Assembly: GCA_004154925.1 (NCBI GenBank)
Contig: QJNS01000746.1
Location: forward strand, 186,001-250,000
Reading direction: 5' to 3'
DNA: 64,000 nt
Source of the DNA: Monosporascus cannonballus
Taxonomy: Eukaryota > Ascomycota > Sordariomycetes > Xylariales
Shown here: positions 14,387-27,155 of the stretch, one piece after another
Layout of the letters: the number at the start of each line of letters is the position of its first letter
Position numbering within the stretch: the first letter of the stretch is position 1
Notes under the pieces: model-generated
The model's database searches: none
Seen by the model: only the letters and a program-made list of their open reading frames with translations
Told to the model about the DNA's origin: nothing
Made by a program: the position numbers and the translations under genes

Positions 14387-15949
14387 CTACAACTCAAATT
14401 CATAGTACACGTAGGCGGTGTACTCGCCGCCGTCACCTCCCTGTGCCAGACCCGCCGCCGCCATTTCCGACGTTAGCGACGCGTCGTCTTTGGTGATCCT
14501 GCCACGCTTGTCCCTGCCAAATGCATTTCCGCCCAGATACGAATAGGACGAGTCGAGTGCCGCCTTCGCCTTTTTAGCCGCCTTCGGGTTTGTCTATTGG
14601 CAGCAGTACCTGCCAGTCAGCTTCGGTCGTATACTTCAAGCGCTCCTAAAGAGAGTGTTGAGGCGAATCATGCGACTTACCACGACGAGCGCGGAAACGA
14701 ACTCGAGTGGCAGACCGTAACGCAATACGGATTCCACAAAGACGCGAAGAGCCATGACGTGCGCCCATATCATCACGCTCTCGCTCCAGCCGGTGCGGCT
14801 CAGCCGTAGCGCCTCGCCCCATAGCTTCTTCTCCTCCCTGCCAACGCGGTCAAGCTCTTTTTGCTCCTCCTCTCTTCCGCCCTCGACGTATTTGTATTGT
14901 CGGGGTGTCCACTTCTGTTCGCGACAGCGCTGCTGGAACTCGGCACTATGCTTCTTAAAGGTGGTGACGGCGAAGAGAACAAACTCGTCGTCTTGGGCTA
15001 CCTGAACCGAGGAGCGGGGCACGACCATAGGCGAGAGGGTCTCGTAGCTCTTGAGGAATTCTTTTCTAAGATTCGATGGGACCGCGATCAGGTGGGTTTC
15101 AAGGTACTCGGAGTCTTGTACCAGAAGGGACGGATCGACTACCGGAGTAAGCGATTTGGTTGCGAGGTTACCACTGCGCTCGGCAAGAAGAGTCAGTCAG
15201 CATGCATACAACCAGCATTATAACGGACGTCTATTAGTGAGGAAATCCCGTACGTTTGCTTTCTTTGCAGGGCAGCAAAGTTGGTTCTAACTTGGTTGTA
15301 TTGGTTGAACTTGCCCTTGACGTCGTTGTCTATGGTGACCAGTTCCTATGGCCGAGACCCCGAGGTTAGTGGCAACGCAAGTTAGGAGGCAGGAACTCTA
15401 GAAAGTTGAGCTAAACCATAGCAAAGAGAGCGGCAAGTAAGGTAGGGTAATGGTAAAATAGTGGCACAGGAAGAGGGCGAGGAGATACCTTCTGCAGGGT
15501 GTCGATCAGCTCGCCAATGGGTTTGTCGGCCCTGTAACGGACTTTGTTCCAGGTGAAAGTACGGAGATACTGGTCAGTGGGTTCTACGAGGAGTATCATC
15601 AGCGACGCGGGGTCCAGGAAGCAAAGGATGCTGCCAGAAACGCACTGTCGTTGACCACCTGTTGCCTGGCCACCTGGTCTCCATCATCATCGAGCAGAGT
15701 GCGTAGCGAGTCGGCGACCCTGGCGACTAATGCTTCGCAGACAGAGTCGAGCTTTGCCAGGTCGTCGGCCTGCTGGACCAGAGCATCCAAAGTACCTATC
15801 TTGAAGTTGGGGATGGAGAAGGGTAGGACAGTGCCATTATCAGGACTGATGGTCGCTTTGAGGGAGCTGAGAGCCTCATCATTGTCGCTGGTGTCGAAGG
15901 TGCTCAGAGGCAGGGATAGAAGGACGTACGTGGCCGTGGGAGGGGCCAT
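14387..15949 (-). CDS. vma5: V-type proton ATPase subunit C
   Basis: Subunit C of the V1 sector, a stator part that bridges V1 and Vo in the vacuolar proton pump and is involved in reversible pump assembly. Five exons on the minus strand (15949-15646, 15583-15489, 15345-15254, 15173-14681, 14593-14387) join in frame to 396 residues, close to the family length of ~390. All introns have GT donors and AG acceptors (62, 143, 80 and 87 nt). Family signatures seen: FKIGTLDALVQQADDL in exon 1; TFTWNKVRYRADKPIGELID in exon 2; FNQYN in exon 3; SPMVVPRSS, AVTTFKKHSAEF and KYVEGGREEE in exon 4; SYSYLGGNAFGRDKRGR and the YTAYVYYEFEL end in exon 5. It shares its upstream region with the mak21 3' end. Confidence 0.95.
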
Positions 15950-16663
15950 TGGCGAACGTCAGCCCGAATCTGCAGGGTGACTTCAGAAAAGGATGACGGT
16001 CGAGTTAGAGGCTGTGTGAAGGTAAACACCTAGCCGCGTATATGGTACTGGGCAGGTGTCGGGATAACGGGTAGACAGGCTTACCTACATGTACCTAAAG
16101 GCAAACAAGTTAGGTTTGGTGAATGTGAATATCCCAACGTGATGGGACTGCAACAGAACCACCAGCCGAATTGTCAGTAGCAAACGCGATGGGGAATGTT
16201 CACGATAGCAACGTCCGAAGCAACGCAATTACGTAAGGTAAGTGGTTTACTCATCCGCTGACCGGGTAGTAAACTTCATAATAAATTCTATTCAGAAAAA
16301 GCAAACAGAAAAAGGTAGCAAAAAAACGATAGCTATTAACGCCAAAACTATATAAATATTAAAACTAATATTTTAATACTATTTTCATACTGAAATAAAG
16401 TTTAATTATAATTATTACTATGCTTATATTAGAAATGCATTACATCGAATAGGATATATTTTTGTAGTACTTCTGGACTTCGCTTTGGCGTATTACCTAA
16501 GTTTGATGAGGTGTTTTTGCCACTCTTACTAAGCACTTGGGTGATAGGCAGGGAACAAGCTGATAAATTCATGCTCTCTAAAAAAGTGTCCCTCTTCAGC
16601 CCTCGGCATGATCGCCAGTCGAGGTATAACTATGTGACATGCCGGATAACACAGCAACCTAGA
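15950..16663. other. vma5 promoter / mak21 3' flank with small AT-rich block
   Basis: 714 bases between the vma5 start and the mak21 stop. Both genes are on the minus strand, so this holds the vma5 promoter and the mak21 3' UTR. About 16290-16460 is strongly AT-rich, unlike the rest of the island, and may be a small decayed insertion. No ORF convinces. Confidence 0.55.
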
Positions 16664-19600
16664 TTACAGCTCATCTTCGTCGGCCAGCATATCGGCATAG
16701 TCATCTGCAAATGCAAATGTGGGGAGGTTTCTCAACGCTTTCCTCCTTGCTCCCTGCTGAGATCCTGCCTTCTTCCCGTCTGCCTCGCCAACAACCGCTT
16801 TCAAGTCCGGACCAGCTTCGTCATCCTCATTATAACTGAAATCCGATTCATCTAGGAAATTCAGGCTTCCATCGTCATCAGAATCATGCGGGCCACCGCC
16901 CTCAATGTTGTCATTCAAACAGTCTTCCGAGTCATCGGTGCTCATTAGATCATCGAATTCGGGATCGTTGTCTGAATCTCCTTGAACTTCCGGGTGGGAG
17001 GAAACGAGAGCTTGCCAGATTTCATCCTCATCGTCCCCGCCGTCCTCGCTGCCCGGTACTTCACGGGCCGGCTTCGATTTGCGGGTGCGTTCGGCTTGTC
17101 CTGGCTTGCCGATTTGCGCAAAGTATTCATGGAAGAAGACCTCGTCTTCAGCCAAGTCCCGGCTCTTCTTGTTCCAGAAAGATGACGTGTTCAAGGAGGC
17201 TCCATACTTGCCTGAAGGTTTGCTCGAAACCAATATATTCCCCTGACCAGCTGCGGCGACTGGTTGCATGATCGATATACCCCTGGCCGAATCGGCCACC
17301 TTCGCGTTACGATACACAAACTTATCTAAGAACGAAATCAATGTGTGATTAGCTAGCTCAGGTCTCTGAGCGGATTTTTGCCCGGCGAGTAAACGCGACG
17401 CGTAAACGCCCACAGAGGGGTGAAAATGCTTCAGAAACGGTAACTGCCAGAGTTGATCAGCGAGGCGGGATTACAGCTCAACGTTGAGTTACTCACCAAT
17501 TCCCAGAGACAGCTACGGTGTGCGTTGCTATATTCAGGATGCCTCTTCCGCCCGTCATACATAGACGAGGGTCGCACGGGCGCAGCGTGGGCGTCCTTGC
17601 TTTCAGGCACAGTGCCGGTCATTCCGATTTCCGGCAATGACTCGTCCAAATCGATTTCCTCGGGTTGGGTGAGAAGCGTTCTCAGATCAGTAAACACTGC
17701 GGATAGTTCGATTACAAGGTAAATTATGCCACAGACAAACGAGGGCTGGTGCAGGTTCAGGACCTGCAGCATTCGTTTGACAAACGCCTTTACTCGGCGG
17801 ACATCCACGTCACCTTTCAGGCTGCGATATAGCAAGTTCAGATACAGGGCTTGCTTGGACGATGTCGCTAGGCGCGGATCCAACAAGGACTCGTAGAGAG
17901 TGCGATAGAATCTTTCCGTAGCAATCAACCGGCTCGCTGATAGCTGCTGGATCAGCATAAGAGCTTGGATGCCGGTGTTGAAGTTCGAGGAATGCGTGAT
18001 GCGAAATAGAGTGTCCAGGTGTGATTCGATCCTGTGGGGATCCGGTCAGCATGGAGATCTCAGGCCCCCGTCAAGGTGGCATAGAAATGTTGTAGGGGAT
18101 GTACAGACGTGGATTGGTCCGCCTGTGAGAACGGCATTGCTCTGTTGATCCCCGTCAGAACGGCCGAAACTAGCTTCTCCGTGGCTTCATGGTCACTTGA
18201 AACTCCTTTTTTCATGTTCTTATCCCGCTTTGCAGGCTTTCCAGCCTGATGTCTCTTGCTCACCCTATTCCCGGCCTCGGCATCTTGAGAGGAAGGGCCA
18301 TCTAGCTGGTTCAGCCCCCCGTTCTTCAGTAACGAGACGAAGATGTTGAAATAGATGCGTAGAAGAGACTCGGCAATTTCCGGTTCTTTGCTGCTCAGTA
18401 TGGTCTGGTTCAGAGTATTGATGGCATAATATTTAGCGCGCACGTTTTGTCCAGGTCGGAATAAGCCTTCCTGCTCCACAGTGCGTATAACAACCGCCTT
18501 CATCCCTGGATGGACGTTGAGCAGCTGCAAGAGAAGATATGATGCCCTTGACGCGATTTTGCGTTGCCGGTCGCCAAGTTTGTTTACCAGAAGCCTTAAA
18601 AGGTTGGATTCCTGCTCTGGTTTGTCTCGCAACAAGGCAAAGACCAAATCGACAGCCTTCGTCCGAGCATACTCGACCTCATCATCACACCAAATCTCAA
18701 GGGACTGGATCATCTTGAAATAAGCGTCTTTCAGCCAATCCTCAAATTCCCATGCAATCAAATGTTCCTTGGTGAGATTCCCAGGCAATGCCTGCCGCTC
18801 AGTCCAGGATTTGACTTGATACTTCTGCAAAGTACCAATTAAACCAAGTTGAGACGAAAACGGGCGCAGACGGCGATCTGGAGGCAAGATCATGCCAGGG
18901 CCAAGAAGATCCACCAAAGCAGCTAAAGCAGATAAGGCCTGGCCGCGACTTCGCTTCGATGCGAACCCTATCAGAACGTCGAGTGCTTTGACGTTGTGGA
19001 CAGGTGACTCTCGGATGGCCAGAGTCAAGGCAGAAACCCTATCAGACAGCGTGCCAGAAGACATAATAGCAGACATAAACTTGCGAGAGGAGGAGGATGA
19101 GAGGGCGGCGCTGTACGCGACGCTGTCCTCGTGCAGAATTAGCTTTGCATGAGCCTTCAAGGCCGCTATGACCGCCATATATGGCGCCACGTCGTCAGAT
19201 GATGGTGTCGGCAGCGATTTCAAGGAAACAGCATGCCAGTCAGGACGAGGCTCGAATGTCTTTGACAGTGTTAGTTCATTTTCATAGTAAAGCGTGTGGC
19301 GTTACGAAGGAAACGAAGGCTTACTAACCGTCTTCCCCTTAGAAAGCCCTCGGGACTTGGCGTCGAGGTTAGAGGCTGAGGAAGCAATAGGCTGGCTGGC
19401 GAGGCCGCTTTCATTGTTGGAATCACCTTCCACATCTTCTTCATCCTCGGCTTGGCTCTCATCGCCTTGTACTTCGGACTCGGACTCGGCAGCAGCGAAA
19501 TCCGGGGCCAGTTTCTCGAAACCAAGGCCGGCAGCAAATCGTGCTAATTCGGTACGCAGTTTACTATCTGCGTGGTTTCCCGTTGCACTCAGATCGTTGC

Positions 19601-19970
19601 GCTCTACAAACACACCGTCGTCATCAGATTCGATATTCTCAATAAGCTTTAAGTCCTCCTCGCTGCCCCCTAGGGCTTTGATCTCGCCGAGGAGGACATC
19701 GTTATCAAAACCTAAAGAATTCTTCGTTATGCCGCTGGACGCCATATTGGATTTGGTGGAATTTCCCCCATTCTTCCATCTCCTCCGTTCATCTCCGCTG
19801 CGTTTATTAGGAGGGGGATCCGCGGTATGGGAATCCCCATCGTGAGATCGTTTGCGTTTCTTATTCCCATGTTCTTTTCCGCTTCCGCCTGCCTTGGTCT
19901 GCGACTGGGCGAGTTTGCTGTCAATCTTTGCCGTCAATTTAGATAGAGCAGCTTGGTCAAATGTGGCCAT
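16664..19970 (-). CDS. mak21: ribosome biogenesis protein Noc1/Mak21 (CBF/Mak21 family)
   Basis: Nucleolar factor that, with Noc2, binds early 60S pre-ribosomes and helps their maturation and export. Four exons (19970-19329, 19259-18109, 18031-17497, 17443-16664) join in frame to 1035 residues. The start at 19970 has GCC before ATG; an upstream in-frame ATG at 20012 is less likely. Residues 1-214 are charged and low-complexity with a basic KKRKRSHDG stretch, likely nuclear/nucleolar targeting. Exon 2 is helical-repeat-like and opens with TFEPRPDWHA. The CBF domain lies in exons 3-4: HLDTLFRITHSSNFNTG, RTLYESLLDPRL, LPFLKHFHPSVGVYASRLL, ANHTLISFLDKFVYRNAK. The C-terminus is very acidic and ends DEDEL. 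The second intron (18108-18032) uses donor GTCTGT; this choice keeps the conserved reading frame. Confidence 0.93.
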
Positions 19971-22341
19971 GGCAACTATCAAAGGCGCAAGTCGGCATCG
20001 AATATGCGTCAAGAGCGAAGGGAAGTAAAATGAGAAGGGTTAGGTGGAAGGAAATCTAGCGTAGCATTATATCGATGGGCAATAGCAACCTTCAGGGGAA
20101 GGTCAATAGAATCTAAGGTAGAAAGTTTTTTGAATGATCTGGGAAATCGATAAGTAAATGCTGACTAACATTTGGAGGGGCAAGCGGCCACTCAGGCGGC
20201 AAAAAGGCGCCTAGAGAGCGTTGCGGTGTGCCTACCTTTGTGGGCGGGCGGACCTTTTTTGAAAAAAATAATATATACAGCAATTTCGATTTAAAAAAAT
20301 AGAAATGTAATAATTATAGAAAGTATAATTATTAATATATTTGAAAAGATTATGTAAAGACATAATATATGTTAAATAACTTTTAAAAGAAATTTAATTA
20401 ATTATTTATATATAATTATAATTTTCATATATTATTTATATAAAAGTTTAATTTCAATTTGAATTTAATTTTTAAAACGTTTAGAATTGGAAATCTATGT
20501 ATTACATGTTTATATAATTGCAATTTTTATAAAAAAATTTTATACTCTATTTACTTTATATTTTAAAGGTTTATAATAGTAAAATTTTCTAGAAATTCCT
20601 CAAAAAATATCTTATTTTTATTATTAACAAGTTTGTTTCGTTTAATTAGTTTTGATCTCTTAATAATAGGTCGAATAGTATCTTTATTTAAATAGCACTA
20701 TATAATAAATATATTAATTTTTAAGCAAAATTCAAATATTTAATAACAACCACCTTTATTCGCAGTGGTTCTCCGCTTAAAAATACTATATACAGACTTT
20801 TCTTAAAAAAACTACCTAGGTTAAGATATATAGATATATATATAGAGAGCTATAAGTTTGTTTTTACACTCTATAGTTAAAAGCGTAGAACAACATCTTC
20901 TACATACTAGCTATCTATAATAAAAGACTAAACATCTTTAGTAGTAGCCGTGATATTTATATAAAATGATTGATAAAATAAAAATAACAGTAATTTTGTA
21001 TTTAAAGTTTTTACAAAGTTAGTATTAATAATTCTATAAATATTCTAAGTTGAAAATAAACGCTAAGCTAAATATAATATTTTTTAAATAATTATTAAAG
21101 CTTCATTAAGTTTATTTATAACATAAAATGTAAATCTTAAAGTATTTTAAGTGTTAGTATTATTAATATTATAATTTATTAATATTTAAATTTCTATTAT
21201 TATACAGTATATAAGATAATAATATATCATATATAAAATTCGCCGTGAATATAATAATAGAATAAATGGAAATTAATTTAATATTATCTAGCTTTTTATA
21301 TAAATAACTAATATTGAAATATTAATTATAATATATGGTATTATATTCTAGTTTATTATTATTTCAATAAAACGTTATATAAAGTTGTTACAAATATTTA
21401 CAAATTTAATGTAATATTTTTATTCGCTTATATTTACTGGTTTTGTTTCATGTAAACAAATTCCATTTATGTTAATTTGTTATATATTTTTAAAAATTAA
21501 AAATAAATATTATTATTTATTTAAATTTATATTGCTTTATAATATACCTTTCATAACATAAATGGTCACCTGTTTTATATGGTAGTAAAAACATTTTAAA
21601 TATATTTAACAAATTAACTCCATAAAAGATATCAATATTGTTAATGTTAGAAGTGAAGGCACCTTCGCATTCGCGTTTTTGTGAAGTCGCCCAACTTAGT
21701 ATAGCAACCGTGGGCTTCAGCGCTAGTTGGCTTCCGTTTAGGCAAATGACCCGCTAAAAAATTGTTGCAACTAACGTCTTGTGATCCTCTGGCGTATATA
21801 ATTAGACGTCAATATAGCGATAGCGTTGGATCTCCCTAAGCGGTACCTGACCGGGATGTTAAAATTCGACCTCTCTCTAGGTGTGGCTAAAGGTAGCGTT
21901 TCCTGCGGAAGCTGATTAGGTCACTTGGGCGAATAAAAAAAAGTGTGTCACCCAGCTTCAGAATAGTGTTGGCGCTAACGCCCTATCGCCTGTAAGCAGA
22001 TAAAGTGATTCACCTTTACCAATGATAAGCATCTCGGTAACGCTTAGATAAGTGATTTAAATTAATATTATTGTTAACAATGCAACGAATTAGACAAGAG
22101 AATTAGGAACTTCTTTATCAATTCTTATTAGTACTCACCTACCGCTTACCAATATACTGAGCTTTGAGGTCGTAGGTTTCGAGACAAATAATAAGGGTCA
22201 TCATATATATGCGGGCTGGATGTAATCCGAGCTACCAAATGGGACCTTAGCAGTGTCAGATGACATGACTTCGGTCTCTTCCCTCTCTCTATGTGCATTG
22301 CATACTTTACCCGTCCTAAGCACGGCCATGTTCCAGAGAGT
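19971..22341. other. divergent intergenic region with embedded AT-rich block
   Basis: About 2.4 kb between the start codons of mak21 and the prolyl-tRNA synthetase. 19971-20260 and 21640-22341 are GC-balanced and should contain the two promoters. 20260-21640 is a ~1.4-kb AT-rich block with abrupt edges, typical of a RIP-mutated insertion, with no recognisable domain. No RNA gene was found in the balanced parts, although 21650-22060 has conserved-looking composition and no ORF. Confidence 0.6.
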
Positions 22342-24624
22342 ATGGCATGGTCAATACGCTCGAGATGTCGCGGCTTCACTGCCTTACCTCGCTCCGTGTT
22401 TGTATCTCAGCCCGGCTTAGCCTTCTCTACGCCTCATATCACAATTCAGCACCGGGAAATACATACGTTGCCAAGCACTGCCTCGCCGTCCCTATTTAGC
22501 CCCTATTTTACGCGCCTATCTACATTTTGGCTTGCTAGCGGCGGTATAACGCCTTCGGACAATGAGGGTATTGTTTTTCTCAGAGTCTCATTACCTCAAC
22601 TACTCAGCTAACTTTAACTCCATAGATGCCCATGCCAAATTGGTTCGAGCTGGCTACCTTCGCCAGGTCAGTCCTCAATCTACACCTATGACACTTACCA
22701 GTCTGTGCTATAATATTGATGTCTGACTGACCGCTTCCTACAGTCACATGCCGGTATATTTCACATGCTACCACTCGGTCAGAGAGTCCAGGAAAAGCTC
22801 GAAAGGTTGATCGACAAATATATGATACAGATTGGTAAGTTCCACGGGCATATCTCTATCCAGCGCGCCCCCGTATTTCGTTCGAGTGGGATATCGCGTT
22901 AACTCGAACTAAGGCGCATCCAAGGTCGCACTCTCTTCCATCTCTTCCCAGGCGCTATGGGAACAGACGGGTCGGTTGGAAGGCTACGGCCCAGAGGTGA
23001 GACCCCGGCAGCCTCGCGCTTGGTTCTTTCCATCGCATCGCTAAATTCTGCAGCTATTCAGGTTCGCAGACAGGAAGAATGTGCCCTATCTGCTCGCCCC
23101 GACACACGAGGAAGAGATCACCGCCCTTGTGTCGGGAACGGTCAAATCCTACAAAAACCTACCCCTGAGGCTTTATCAGATCGGTAGGCTGCGAGCGGCC
23201 TGCTTTCCAGCGCGCTTTTGGTTAACATAAGGGTAGGCCGAAAGTATCGCGACGAGAAACGTCCACGTCACGGCATCCTGAGGTCCCGAGAATTTATCAT
23301 GAAGGACCTCTACACGTTCGACTATTCGATAAAGTCTGCATTGTCGACTTACGAGGAAGTCCGCTCGGCTTACTCTCGGCTGTTCGCCGAGTTAAAACTA
23401 CCTTATCTGGTTGCCGAGGCTAGTTCTGGTGACATTGGCGGCGATCTCAGTCATGAGTACCACCTCCCTACTTCGATAGGGGAAGATCGAGTCATTAGCT
23501 GTAGCAGTTGTGATTATGTCGCCAATGAGGAACTCGCTGCTGCACGGCCAGAGGGCTCGGATCAAACCTACACCGAATTGCAAGGTCAAGGTGTCATCCG
23601 CAGCGAGCCCGAGGACGCTCGCGTCTGGCGCGGCGTCTCCAAGGACAGATCGACACTTATCAATGTTTGGTATCCTGCGTTCTCCATTGGCGCCAACGCC
23701 CATGAACTATCGAGATTTTCTGATGCGGATCTGAACACCCATGCGATGAAAACCATGCTACCTGGGCTTGACTCTAGTCTTGGAGACCCTATTTCTTTTT
23801 GGATGTCTACTTCTCCACCGTCAACGGCTAGGGCCTCAAGACAAATCGTCAACATGATTGATTACAGGCTCGGGAGATCATTCTCCGCTGCGTTGATGGC
23901 CAAAGCATCCCAGTTCCCAATACTGCCTCCGCAGAGTGACCTAGACCTATCCACCATCCCTTGTAGTTATATAGACTCGCAGGGCGACGGAGCCCCCCTC
24001 AACCTCATCCGAATCCGTGACGGTGACAGCTGCCCTCGGTGCAGTTCAGGAAATCTCAAGGTGCAGAAGGCGATCGAGCTTGGTCACACGTTTTACCTTG
24101 GGACCCGATACTCTGCGGCCCTCGGTGCCCACGTTCAGATCCCGGCGGCCCTTGGCGAAAATGAACTCGACCCGTCCAGTGGCGGCAAATTAACCCAGGT
24201 GCCTATGCAAATGGGCTGCCATGGTATCGGCGTCTCTCGCATTCTTGGCGCAGTGACAGACCATCTAGCCGATGACAGAGGTCTCAACTGGCCAAGAGCC
24301 ATTTCACCCTTCGAAGTTGTCGTCATTCCTGGTAGAGGCTTCGAAGAAGAAGGTGCGATGGTAGCTGAGGCACTAGCCGGCCAGGGTGAGCCCAACGCCG
24401 GATCCAAACAACATATCGATACTGCGCTCGATGACCGTTCGGAGTCACTGCCTTGGAAGATGAAAGACGCTGATTTGGTAGGGTATCCGGTGTTGGTTAT
24501 CTTGGGAAGACTGTGGGAGTCAGAACGTCTCTGTGAGGTTCAGTGCAGAAGACTTGGAATTAAGTGGCAAGTCGCTCCTGCAGAACTACCCATGTATGTC
24601 GATCAACTTCTCTGTCGTCTGTAG
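22342..24624 (+). CDS. aim10: prolyl-tRNA synthetase, bacterial/mitochondrial type
   Basis: Class II aminoacyl-tRNA synthetase that charges tRNA-Pro, predicted mitochondrial. Six exons (22342-22567, 22626-22666, 22744-22834, 22914-22996, 23054-23183, 23237-24624) keep frame and give 652 residues. The start at 22342 has a strong context (A at -3, G at +4) and an Arg/Ser-rich, acid-poor N-terminus like a mitochondrial presequence; an in-frame ATG at 22291 is the alternative. Seen: [33 protein letters not shown] (163-168), motif 2 [11 protein letters not shown] and SREFIMKD (193-214), [17 protein letters not shown], and motif 3 GCHGIGVSR (517-525). The bacterial-type insertion between motifs 2 and 3 is present but diverged. 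The last acceptor is GGGTAG at 23231-23236; the alternative AG at 23229-23230 shifts the frame. Confidence 0.93.
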
Positions 24625-25657
24625 ACAGACTTACTCCGTCCCTGCATATTTCTTGCTCCATACCGGAATCCTTTCGGTATGAAGGGATCTCTCAATTCAC
24701 TTACACATCACCCCACCGTTGCCGCACATGGGCCGACACTTATCAAGCTATAAATCACACACCTGGAACCTGCGTTCTCTGTGATATGTCCTTGCACAAG
24801 GGGAGCACTAGGCGTTCCAACACACAATAGTCCAGTTCCGCGTGGGCGCACGCCGCTCCCCCTCGGCCGACAGATCTTTTATGGAAATCATATTGGGTTT
24901 ATCCGTTAATCTATGCAGGTTACTGGACCAACTACGGCCCCCCTTAGTTGGGACGTATTACGACATGCTTTCTAATACTAATTACTCTATCCAAAAACGG
25001 CGTGACTAAGCACAGTTTATATAGTAAACTTAAAATAAAATACTTATGGCTACGACTTGATTACTTTATTGAAATAACTAAAGATTATAAAACATATACT
25101 ATATAAAATAAAGATTGCTACTAGTGTAGGATATGAAAATACAGCGTATTATTAAAAGAAACAAATAAGGTCTAGAGCTAGTGCGAAATATAAATTTAAG
25201 TTTTATTGTAAATTTATAACAACCGGTGTTAAATTTTTAGCATAAAATTTCAAAACTAAGTTATATAAAGAACTAAATGAAAAATGCACAGTAACTATTA
25301 ATTTAATAGTTATTTTCGAAACAAGGCTGAATAAAAAGTAATATATTTTCATTAACGTATTACACAACAGATATGCTTATATATTACGTAATCTTTTCCA
25401 CATTGATTGAATATGTTTTAAAATATCTATCTCTTAACCGATTTAAAAACTAATTTTCTAAATTATATTCTTTTGCATTTCGAATTTTGTCTATTTTCGA
25501 AAAATGTTTATCAGCGCTAAAACTTGATTAAAGCTATACAAGTGGATTTGTTATTACGTAATATGTAATTAGATAAATCGGTAAATTTTCATAATAAACT
25601 TTTATTAAAATAATAGAAGATTTATAGTTTTGGTCTTTAAATCGGACCCATATTTTA
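24625..25657. other. 3' flank and isochore boundary
   Basis: 24625-24990 is GC-balanced 3' flank of the synthetase gene. From about 25000 the sequence becomes AT-rich and nothing can be assigned. Confidence 0.6.
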
Positions 25658-25872
25658 TGTTACGCTTTTCTGTCTAAGAAAACAGCTTTTTCTCGCTCTT
25701 TCTTCTTTTAAAACACGACGTCTTATAACGTCTTATAACGTCTTCTAGCAAAAAACCAGGACCATATATAAATAAACAAACTTAAATTTCTCCAAAAAAT
25801 AATTCCTTTTAGAAAATCATAAATAAATTAGGATTTGTTTAAAGGCGAACGTTTTTTATAATATAAATTACA
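25658..25872 (+). repeat. LTR-like repeat, copy 1
   Basis: Starts TGTTACGC and ends AAATTACA, with a TATA-like CCATATATAAATAAAC near 25760. It aligns along its length with 39315-39532, mainly by C/T and G/A differences. TG...CA ends and a TATA box suggest an LTR. It carries a short tandem of CGTCTTATAA units at about 25718-25740. Confidence 0.5.
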
Positions 25873-26728
25873 TTAATATTTTCGTGAATAAATTGTAAAT
25901 GTAAAATTTTATTTTCAATACGAAAATACTTACGAAAAAAAAGTTTAAAAATTTAAAAACAGTTTAAAAAGTTCAACACATTTAAAAATATTTAAAAGTA
26001 TATATACGTTTTTTTAAAAAAATATAATATTTTAAAATTCATAGATATTATTATCTATATATTTAAAGTAACCGTATTTAAATAGAAAATATATAATTAG
26101 TTTGATATTTTTAAAGTTAATATATTTTTAAATACCAGAATTTTTAATTACGGCTTTATAGTACGTTATCTAGACAAAATAGTAATAATCGTATTTTACC
26201 AAAATATTTAAATTTTTATAAAAAATAAGGTATAAACCGAAACTTATTATGAAATAAGTTTTTTGAATAACCGGTAATACGGTTATTTTATTTTATTTAA
26301 TAATTGCGGTACTTATTTTCTATATGTATTTTTCTAAATACGATAAAACCTTTTTAAAAAATTACGTTTCTATTACGAAACACGACAATATAATTAGCGT
26401 TATTACGTTAAGCTATATGCCGAAAATTTTTTTATTTTTAATTTACACGTCCGAACTTATACGATTACTAAAAAGTTAATAAAATCGAAAATATCCACAA
26501 CGAAAATCATTTTTTATAATATAGAAAGCACTATTTTTCGTCTAAACAATCGCCGTATTAAATAAATAAGTTGATAATATATATAAAACGGATACGAAAA
26601 TCGCAAAACTCTGGTTTTCGTAAAGATTTAAAAATACTTAACGAAATAATTTTCTTATTTAAAATAAACTTTATTTGCAATATACTAAAAATAATAATTA
26701 TGAGTAATATATATATATATATATATAT
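25873..26728. other. AT-rich stretch, possibly interior of a split LTR element
   Basis: No readable gene. It ends in an (AT)n run (about 26707-26728) into which the chromovirus at 26729 inserted. Together with 33699-39314 it may be the interior of an element bounded by the LTR-like repeats at 25658 and 39315, but no Pol motif was identified. Confidence 0.4.
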
Positions 26729-27155
26729 TGTTATGACCTAACGGTCTTGGCTTCTGAAAACGGTCGAGATCCTAAAAGAGTCGGACCCCGACCCAGCCAA
26801 GAAGTCACGTGACTGGCTCAAAAGGCTCAAGGGCTCTTATTGGTCAAAGAGGCTCGAGCCGGATAAGCACCGGAACAGGCTCAAAGGGGCTTAAAGGGAC
26901 TTAACCAAAGAAATGTCGTTAAGCCATAATAAACACTTTAAGCCAAAAGAAAAATATATACGTTTATTATTTCCATAATTTAAATAATTTTAGCTTATAA
27001 TATTTATTAATATTAATCGTTCGTAATAAAACATTTTCGGTATTAAGAAATGTAATATGTTTTTATATTTATTATTTAAATTCTTATAATACTTTTGCTA
27101 ATATAAATTCGTCGACTTAAGGTTTAATAATTGGTTAAACCGTATAGCCGTTATA
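26729..27155 (+). repeat. 5' LTR of the chromovirus
   Basis: Begins TGTTATGACC and ends GCCGTTATA (CA end changed to TA). It aligns end to end with the 3' LTR; nearly all differences are C/T or G/A in either direction, so each copy was hit independently. The first ~160 bases stay GC-rich, with a perfect palindrome AGTCACGTGACT at 26803-26814 and several AAGGCTCAAGGGCTC-like repeats. Confidence 0.92.

Noticed and set aside
14597..15290. Several plus-strand ORFs over the V-ATPase gene.
   Set aside because: Antisense shadows of the well-supported five-exon vma5 gene.
18032..18108. An in-frame TGA at 18060-18062 seemed to disrupt mak21, suggesting a pseudogene or a 34-nt intron with a GC donor.
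   Set aside because: A 77-nt intron from GTCTGT (18108) to CACAG (18032) removes the TGA and joins the family text ADQST to IESHLDTLF in frame; the extra peptide before the stop is intron read-through.
21650..22060. GC-balanced non-coding stretch as a possible tRNA or other structured RNA gene.
   Set aside because: No box A/B pattern or cloverleaf could be traced; more likely promoter/leader DNA of the prolyl-tRNA synthetase.
22291..22341. Upstream ATG as the start of the prolyl-tRNA synthetase.
   Set aside because: Weaker start context (T at -3); the ATG at 22342 has A at -3 and G at +4 and gives a better presequence. It remains possible as an alternative start.
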